Shown here: in pieces, positions 58,233-64,000 of the stretch | Numbering within the stretch: the first letter of the stretch is position 1 | Layout of the letters: each line of letters opens with the position of its first letter | Assembly (NCBI GenBank): GCA_018816735.1 | Contig: JAHIVH010000052.1 | Span: 44,131 to 108,130, forward strand | Length of the DNA: 64,000 nucleotides | Source: Pseudomonadota bacterium | GTDB taxonomy: Bacteria > Desulfobacterota > Desulfobacteria > Desulfobacterales > JAHIVH01 | Direction of reading: 5' to 3' | Notes under the pieces: generated by a model | What the model was told of the DNA's origin: nothing | The model's database searches: none | The model's input: only the letters and a program-made list of their open reading frames with translations | Position numbers and translations under genes: made by a program

Positions 58233-60140
58233 GTGAAAGGAGTGATTATGAAGGCGTCAAAAGCTGTTTTCAGTATTTTACTGTTTCTTGCTTTTGGGGG
58301 GGTGATGGTTTTTACAGGTTGCGATCTCGGTGGAGTAGTTTCGAGTACGCTTCCAACAATTACTCTTAATACGACAGCAGGTCAGGTTATTGTTGGTGAT
58401 TCTGTCGTGATTACCGGTAAGGTAACCAAAGGTACAAACGACCTTAAAGATCTTGTGGTGTTAAATGACAATGAACAGAAAATTGCAGATGTTCCATTTG
58501 CTTCAGATGGATCATTTTCCTATGAATTCACTATGGGAGATGGCATATTGTCTACATGCAATTTCAGAGTAAGGGATGTGAACTACCTGTCAAATCGGGA
58601 ACGAATATCATTTATTCATGGCAGCAGTGAAGCAAACAAAGGGTACCCGGCTCAGTATGATACCGTAGAAGAAGCAGCCAATATTCTCATCAACGAAGAC
58701 TTCCTTAATAATATTCTTCAGGTGGCCATCGATGTTGTGAACAACGAACTTCCGGATGCTATTGATCAGGTTATTCCTTACACTCAAACCACATCGCTCA
58801 ATATGCTTTACGTCAGGGGAGTAACAACAACCATTCATGACCTCAATATAGGAAAAATGTCATTGGGACCTATTCTGCTTCAGGATGATGAAAAAATCAT
58901 TGCAACAGATGTTTCAATGGAAGGTGTTTCAATTGACGGAGAACTCGATATCCATGCATGGCTATTTGGCAGCTTTACCGTTCCTTTCCGACTGAGGGGC
59001 GGTGTTCAGAATATCGTTCTGGATCAATTCATGATGAAACTTCTTTATGATGAACCCACAAACGATATTGTACTTCAGTTTAATGTTGATGATCTGGACG
59101 AAGATTTTTTTGATCAGCTCAATATCAATGTCGAACTTGTTGGCCTGCCCTGGTGGTTGAACAACATCATGAACTGGGTGATTGATATCATTAAGGATAT
59201 GGTTGGATCTGTATTAAGGGCGATGTTTGACATTATCAGCATTCCCATTATGGATGTAAATGACCTTGCCATGTCGCTTGACTTGGCTGATTTGGGTATC
59301 GGCTTACCCAGTGCAGAAATTTATGGCGCCATCTGGTTCCCGACCGGTTATATTTATGAAAACAACCCGGCATGCTCCAATTGTGGTGAGATGTATATTC
59401 ATTCTGGTGTAGCATTAAAGCCTGTTTCCCAGAATAAATTAAACCCGGGGCTCGATCATTTTTATGCCACGCCTGACAGCGGTCTTCCGTCTTATGATGA
59501 GTTGAGTTTCAGATATGGAAACCACAATCTGTCCGTGGGTGTAAGCGATGATATGGTTAATATGACGCTGTTTGCAGCCATCCAGTCCGGTATGTTTAAC
59601 AAATTTGATGTGACGCCTATTTTTGAAGCAGTGGTGAAAGATTCGCTTGGCTTTCAACTTCCGAAGATAGAAGTCTCCATGAAAACGCCTCCGATAGCAG
59701 ACTGGTCCGGACCGACAGTGACTCATGTGGCATCAAGTGACGAGGATGAAGTGTATGCAGGAACATACCTTGTACGAAATCTGGTCATTGAGATATCAGA
59801 TCAGGCATCATCAGCCAATCTGATCCGGCTGAGTGTGGATGTGGATGTGGCCATGAACATGAAAATGAGCCAGGATGGAACTTATATTGAAGCGTTCATG
59901 GATCGGGCAAACAGCAATTTCAATATTGGCTACCTCTACCTTCTGATTGGTGATCTGACAGTTCTTGGCAATCTGGCAGAAGATATCACACTTTACCTCA
60001 TGGATATGATTATTGGTTCCATGATCAAGGTAGAAATTCCAAGTGCAGATATGTATGGCCATGAAATCACACCTCATGTCTACAAGGCAGAAGTGGGAAA
60101 TAACAACATGGTATTGTGGTTGGGAATGGAAAGATCCTAA
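58233..60140 (+). CDS. Large lipoprotein, possible BPI/TULIP-like lipid-binding protein
   Basis: Lipobox VMVFTGC; segments resembling BPI-type folds (see finding). Confidence 0.5.
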   Translation: MKGVIMKASKAVFSILLFLAFGGVMVFTGCDLGGVVSSTLPTITLNTTAGQVIVGDSVVITGKVTKGTNDLKDLVVLNDNEQKIADVPFASDGSFSYEFTMGDGILSTCNFRVRDVNYLSNRERISFIHGSSEANKGYPAQYDTVEEAANILINEDFLNNILQVAIDVVNNELPDAIDQVIPYTQTTSLNMLYVRGVTTTIHDLNIGKMSLGPILLQDDEKIIATDVSMEGVSIDGELDIHAWLFGSFTVPFRLRGGVQNIVLDQFMMKLLYDEPTNDIVLQFNVDDLDEDFFDQLNINVELVGLPWWLNNIMNWVIDIIKDMVGSVLRAMFDIISIPIMDVNDLAMSLDLADLGIGLPSAEIYGAIWFPTGYIYENNPACSNCGEMYIHSGVALKPVSQNKLNPGLDHFYATPDSGLPSYDELSFRYGNHNLSVGVSDDMVNMTLFAAIQSGMFNKFDVTPIFEAVVKDSLGFQLPKIEVSMKTPPIADWSGPTVTHVASSDEDEVYAGTYLVRNLVIEISDQASSANLIRLSVDVDVAMNMKMSQDGTYIEAFMDRANSNFNIGYLYLLIGDLTVLGNLAEDITLYLMDMIIGSMIKVEIPSADMYGHEITPHVYKAEVGNNNMVLWLGMERS

Positions 60141-60175
60141 ACCATCATTCTTTGAAAACAGATAATACGTAGGAA

Positions 60176-60214
60176 AAGGGCTCTGTCAGCATAGCTGGCT
60201 GAGCCCTTTTTTTT
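60176..60214. terminator. Rho-independent terminator between convergent genes
   Basis: GGGCTCTGTCAGCATAGCTGGCTGAGCCC followed by T8. Confidence 0.9.
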
Positions 60215-61193
60215 ACTTTGCATGTGTCTCTACAATATCGACAATCTTTTTTTCATACCAGCATTGAAACGGAATTGTTTCGATAAAACCATTATGACCA
60301 CCAAAACGATGAATGATCAGCTCCGTTGATCCGTTCAGGACAAGTCTTTTAAAATCATCCACAGGTATAATGGGATCATCTTGAGCGGTGATTATCGTTG
60401 TGGAAATAGAAATGTCCTGAAGTGCATTTCCTGTGAGTGTATACCCCTTGAAGTAAGATAGCGTTTCACCATATTTGCTGTACCTTGCAAGCACGAGATC
60501 GGTCATCCGTCTCACCGTTTTTGCGGATAGCAGGTCATTGAACCGGTAAAGGTGCGGAAATATTTTTTCTTTTTTTTTGAGAGAGGTTCGCCATTTTTTC
60601 AGGAAGTAATGTTTCAGCAACAGGTCCTTGTCGATGGCCTCTGTTGACAGGGTTGGATTTAATCCTGGACTGATGGCAACGATGTGTTTCAGGTTGGGAA
60701 TGGGAGTAGAGATGCATTTCTTTGCAATCCGCAGAACGAAATTGCCTCCCAGAGAAAATCCGGCCAGAAATGCCGGCCGGCCATTTTCCATTTGTGCGGC
60801 CTGCCTGACCGAATTGAAAACCTCGTCAAGGATGATCGCGTAGAAAAGGCCTTCATTCAGGTGATGGCTGTTTCCGTGATCTCTTAAATTCAAACGAAAA
60901 ACAGAATATCCCATCCGGAAGAGATACCTGCCTGTACTCAGGATATATGTAGAAGACGCGCTGCCTTCCCATCCGTGAATCAGAATAATGATGCCCTTGG
61001 GTTGCATGCACTTTGGGCGTGAGAGGAATCCTTGGAGTCTTATCCCGCCGCCTGCATCGAGAATGATTTCTTTCTCGTTGTCAACCATGGGATTTTGTCC
61101 CATTACCCTTAATTTGCTGCTGGCCAGTATGGTTTGAACGTAGCTGTTTCTAAGATATATGGATGGTAGAAATGGTTGATTGTTCTGTTTCAT
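60213..61193 (-). CDS. YheT-like alpha/beta hydrolase
   Basis: IIILIHGWEGSASSTYIL, RLNLRDHGNSHHLNEGLFY, FLAGFSLGGNFVLRIA, DDPIIP, GGHNGFIE. Confidence 0.93.
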   Translation of the reverse strand: MKQNNQPFLPSIYLRNSYVQTILASSKLRVMGQNPMVDNEKEIILDAGGGIRLQGFLSRPKCMQPKGIIILIHGWEGSASSTYILSTGRYLFRMGYSVFRLNLRDHGNSHHLNEGLFYAIILDEVFNSVRQAAQMENGRPAFLAGFSLGGNFVLRIAKKCISTPIPNLKHIVAISPGLNPTLSTEAIDKDLLLKHYFLKKWRTSLKKKEKIFPHLYRFNDLLSAKTVRRMTDLVLARYSKYGETLSYFKGYTLTGNALQDISISTTIITAQDDPIIPVDDFKRLVLNGSTELIIHRFGGHNGFIETIPFQCWYEKKIVDIVETHAK

Positions 61194-61307
61194 TATTAGA
61201 CAGCTTGCCTCCTTGGTTTTGATATACGGTTTATGAGTTATTTTAAAGCAATACGCAAGGAGAAAGCATTTTGGACATAACTTGGGGTTGATGAAGGGGG
61301 CAGTCCA

Positions 61308-61327
61308 AAATAGTTAGCTAACTATTT
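61308..61327. promoter_or_regulatory. 20-bp perfect palindrome AAATAGTTAGCTAACTATTT
   Basis: Read directly; lies in the divergent intergenic region between 61193(-) and 61523(+). Confidence 0.65.
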
Positions 61328-61522
61328 ATTTAATTATTTTGATGTTGAATATTTATTTTAGAATCGAATGGTTATCATGTTTTGAGTGGGCTTTCCCCTT
61401 GGCTTCCATATATTGAACGGTTGACACAGTCATTTCGTTTCATTATGTATAGTGAGACTTGAAACAGTCTGCTGTCACAAAATCTGATTTCAGAGAATAT
61501 TTTTTTCCATCTCCGGTCATTT

Positions 61523-63853
61523 ATGATTCAGAAGGTACTCACGTATATGAAGATTATCGACGCCCTTGTTCGTCCAGTTGTAGCGCATTACAGAATCACG
61601 CTTTTTCTGATGTTCCTTGCCACTGTTTTTTTCCTGTATTTCATGGTTCAACAGGAACAGGACAACAATATCAGTGTTTTTTTCGAGAAAGATGATCCTG
61701 TTTACATGCAATATCAGAATTTTCTGAAGGAATACAGCAGTGAAGAGTTTGTCGTTGTGGCCTTGAGAGAAGACAATCTCTTCTCCATGCCGGTTTTGGA
61801 TGTAATACGGGAATTAACAGCTGGAATCGACAAAATAAATGGTGTTGAAAGAGTTATCAGTCTCGCAAATGTGGAAGAAATGAGGGGTGAAGATGATACT
61901 ATTATTTTTAAAAAATTGGTACCTGATGGGACATTGGCACCGGAGCAGCTGACTCAAATTAAAGAAAACATCACATCGAATATTCTGCTTCAGTCTAGTC
62001 TGATTTCAGGTGACGGATGCACAACGGCGATTTTTATCGAGCTTTTACCGATGGATCAGGCGGGTAAAAAGAGTGTTTTAAAAGAGATTACAGACGTAAC
62101 TCAACAGATTGCAAAAGGTAAAACCAGGCTCTATTATACAGGCATCCCTTTTCTTGAGATGGAAATCAACCGGTTGTCAAAAATCGATATCCGTACGTTT
62201 TCTCCCATCATTGCCTGTCTGATTTTTATCGTCACGCTGATGTTGTTAAAAAATTTTACACTGGCAGTTTTCTCGATGCTGACGCTTGTTATCACTCAAA
62301 TATGGGGCAGGGGCTTTTATGTCATGTGTGGTGAAAAATTAAACTATGTGACGAGTCCGATGACAGCGATTTTACTTGCCATTGCAATTGCCGATTCCAT
62401 TCATCTGATCACTCATTTTCAAAAAACATTTCCGTCAAAAGGTATGGATTACAGGGAATCTGTTATTGATGCAACAAAGACGGTATGGCTGCCTTGCCTT
62501 TTTACAACATTAACGACTGCTATTGGTTTTTTTTCATTTGTGTCTGCTCCGCTAAGGCCGTCACAGATGCTGGGACTCTATACTGCGATAGGTGTAATTT
62601 TTGCATTTGTGATCGATGTGACGTTTCTTCCCGCAGCCCTCATTCTTTTTCAAAAGCGTATAGAGAAGGTGTTAATATCCCGGAAGAATAGTGTTTTTGA
62701 TAATGAATCCGGGTATTTTTCTATGGCTTTAAATAGAATCGGCCGATTTTCAACCCGGTATATCTATGGATCGATGATTGTGTTTCTGGCGTTTTTCATC
62801 TTGTCCATCATGGGGATGATGCAGCTAAAGTTTGAAACCAATTCTTCAAAGCATATGCATGATTCCAATAAACTTAAACAGGACGCCATGTTCCTTGATA
62901 AAAACATTGGTGGAACCATACCCTTTATCCTTCTTTTAAATGCAGAAGGAAATATCGATTTTACACAACCAGAAGCACTGAAAAAAGTTGAAATCGTACA
63001 ACAGGTCATCGCCAATCATGACCGGGATTATATCACAAGCTCTACTTCGATCGTCGACTATGCCAAAGAATTCAACAAGGCGTTCAATAACAATGATGAC
63101 GCATATAGAACCATTCCCGACCTTCAAAGTGATATTGTGGATTTTTATGAAATGGCTGATCAGGATATTCTGCACAGAATGATTTCAGATGATAGAAAAG
63201 AAGTGTGCATGGCATTCCTGGCCAAATGGGGTGCGAATGAAACGGCAGTGGAATTGAGTAAATTTTATGACACCTATCTCAACGAGGAATTGGGTGAAGG
63301 TTACAATTTTAGGTTTACGGGGATTACCACGCTATATATCGCCATGGAGGAATTGCTAAAAATCAGTCAGAGAAGAAGTCTGTTTGTGGCGTTTGTCTTG
63401 ATTTTTATCATGATGTATCTGGTCTGCAGAAATTTGAAATTAACGATTATCAGCATGGTCCCGAATACTTTCCCCATTGCCATGACTCTGGGTATCATGG
63501 GCTGGTTAAAAATTCCCCTGGATGTGGCAACGATAATGATCGCAAGTGTCACGCTGGGGATCGCCGTTGATGACACGATTCATTTTGTTGCATGGTACAA
63601 ACGGAACTCCAAACCTGGCATTACACCCAGGGAAGCTATTTTAAAGACATTTGCCATGGTCGGAAAACCTATCGTCATTACAACGATCCTTTTGTTCATC
63701 GGGTTTGGTGTTCTTGTGCTCGGGAATTTCAGGCCCACGCAAGTGTTTGGGGTGCTGACCGCTTTTTCAATGCTTTTTGCCTTGATAGGGGATCTGTTCA
63801 TGCTGCCTGCCTTGATCATGATTTTTAAACCTCAAGTCGGGGGCGATCAGTAA
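61523..63853 (+). CDS. MMPL/RND superfamily transporter (HpnN/Patched-like)
   Basis: Two duplicated halves; MTAILLAIAIADSIHLITHF and ASVTLGIAVDDTIHFVAWY. Confidence 0.92.
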   Translation: MIQKVLTYMKIIDALVRPVVAHYRITLFLMFLATVFFLYFMVQQEQDNNISVFFEKDDPVYMQYQNFLKEYSSEEFVVVALREDNLFSMPVLDVIRELTAGIDKINGVERVISLANVEEMRGEDDTIIFKKLVPDGTLAPEQLTQIKENITSNILLQSSLISGDGCTTAIFIELLPMDQAGKKSVLKEITDVTQQIAKGKTRLYYTGIPFLEMEINRLSKIDIRTFSPIIACLIFIVTLMLLKNFTLAVFSMLTLVITQIWGRGFYVMCGEKLNYVTSPMTAILLAIAIADSIHLITHFQKTFPSKGMDYRESVIDATKTVWLPCLFTTLTTAIGFFSFVSAPLRPSQMLGLYTAIGVIFAFVIDVTFLPAALILFQKRIEKVLISRKNSVFDNESGYFSMALNRIGRFSTRYIYGSMIVFLAFFILSIMGMMQLKFETNSSKHMHDSNKLKQDAMFLDKNIGGTIPFILLLNAEGNIDFTQPEALKKVEIVQQVIANHDRDYITSSTSIVDYAKEFNKAFNNNDDAYRTIPDLQSDIVDFYEMADQDILHRMISDDRKEVCMAFLAKWGANETAVELSKFYDTYLNEELGEGYNFRFTGITTLYIAMEELLKISQRRSLFVAFVLIFIMMYLVCRNLKLTIISMVPNTFPIAMTLGIMGWLKIPLDVATIMIASVTLGIAVDDTIHFVAWYKRNSKPGITPREAILKTFAMVGKPIVITTILLFIGFGVLVLGNFRPTQVFGVLTAFSMLFALIGDLFMLPALIMIFKPQVGGDQ

Positions 63854-64000
63854 CTCGAGGTGTTAATCACTTCGAAAAACATCCAATAAAATCGATAGGA
63901 TTTGCAAAGAAATCTGACTGGTGGTATATGCTCGGTCAAAATATATAGGTAGGAAATATACATCGATAATTTGACTGGGAGGAAAGAAGGAGGCCACCAC

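Noticed and set aside
1-64000. CRISPR arrays, rRNA, IS elements, prophage, riboswitches
   Set aside because: No regularly spaced repeat arrays, rRNA signature, transposase/integrase ORFs or recognisable riboswitch cores were seen on reading.

Overview
This 64 kb window is a typical chromosomal segment of an anaerobic Gram-negative bacterium, probably a sulfate-reducing Desulfobacterota (inferred from gene content only). Housekeeping blocks: rimO/polyprenyl synthase, lnt-prfB-HD-thiE/L-tatD, tig-clpP-clpX-lon, and a complete phoR-phoB-phoU-pstBAC-pstS-porin phosphate regulon. There are four tRNAs: Val-GAC, Pro-TGG, Val-TAC and Asp-GTC. Accessory material follows the tRNA-Val(GAC). It starts with an AbiEi/AbiEii-like type IV toxin-antitoxin pair, then a visibly GC-richer, tightly overlapping nine-gene operon (exbB-exbD-tonB-methyltransferase-SBP-permease-ATPase-TonB receptor-methyltransferase). 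Next to that operon lie a 4Fe-4S/LuxR fusion regulator and a DUF3786 protein. A second accessory zone (45-53 kb) looks like a lipid/alcohol-oxidation locus with a FadR-like regulator. The most interesting observations are: the SAM-methyltransferase-containing TonB uptake operon with repeated TGACGTTT upstream sites; the Fe-S/LuxR + DUF3786 pair; a possible bacterial BPI/TULIP-like lipoprotein near an MMPL/RND transporter with a 20-bp perfect palindrome upstream; a single-chain tandem RHH-like protein; a lipoprotein-anchored class I glutamine amidotransferase; a tRNA-Val with C33 instead of U33; and a ThiE-ThiL fusion with a degenerate ThiE half. All family assignments are by eye from translated ORFs; no database search was run.
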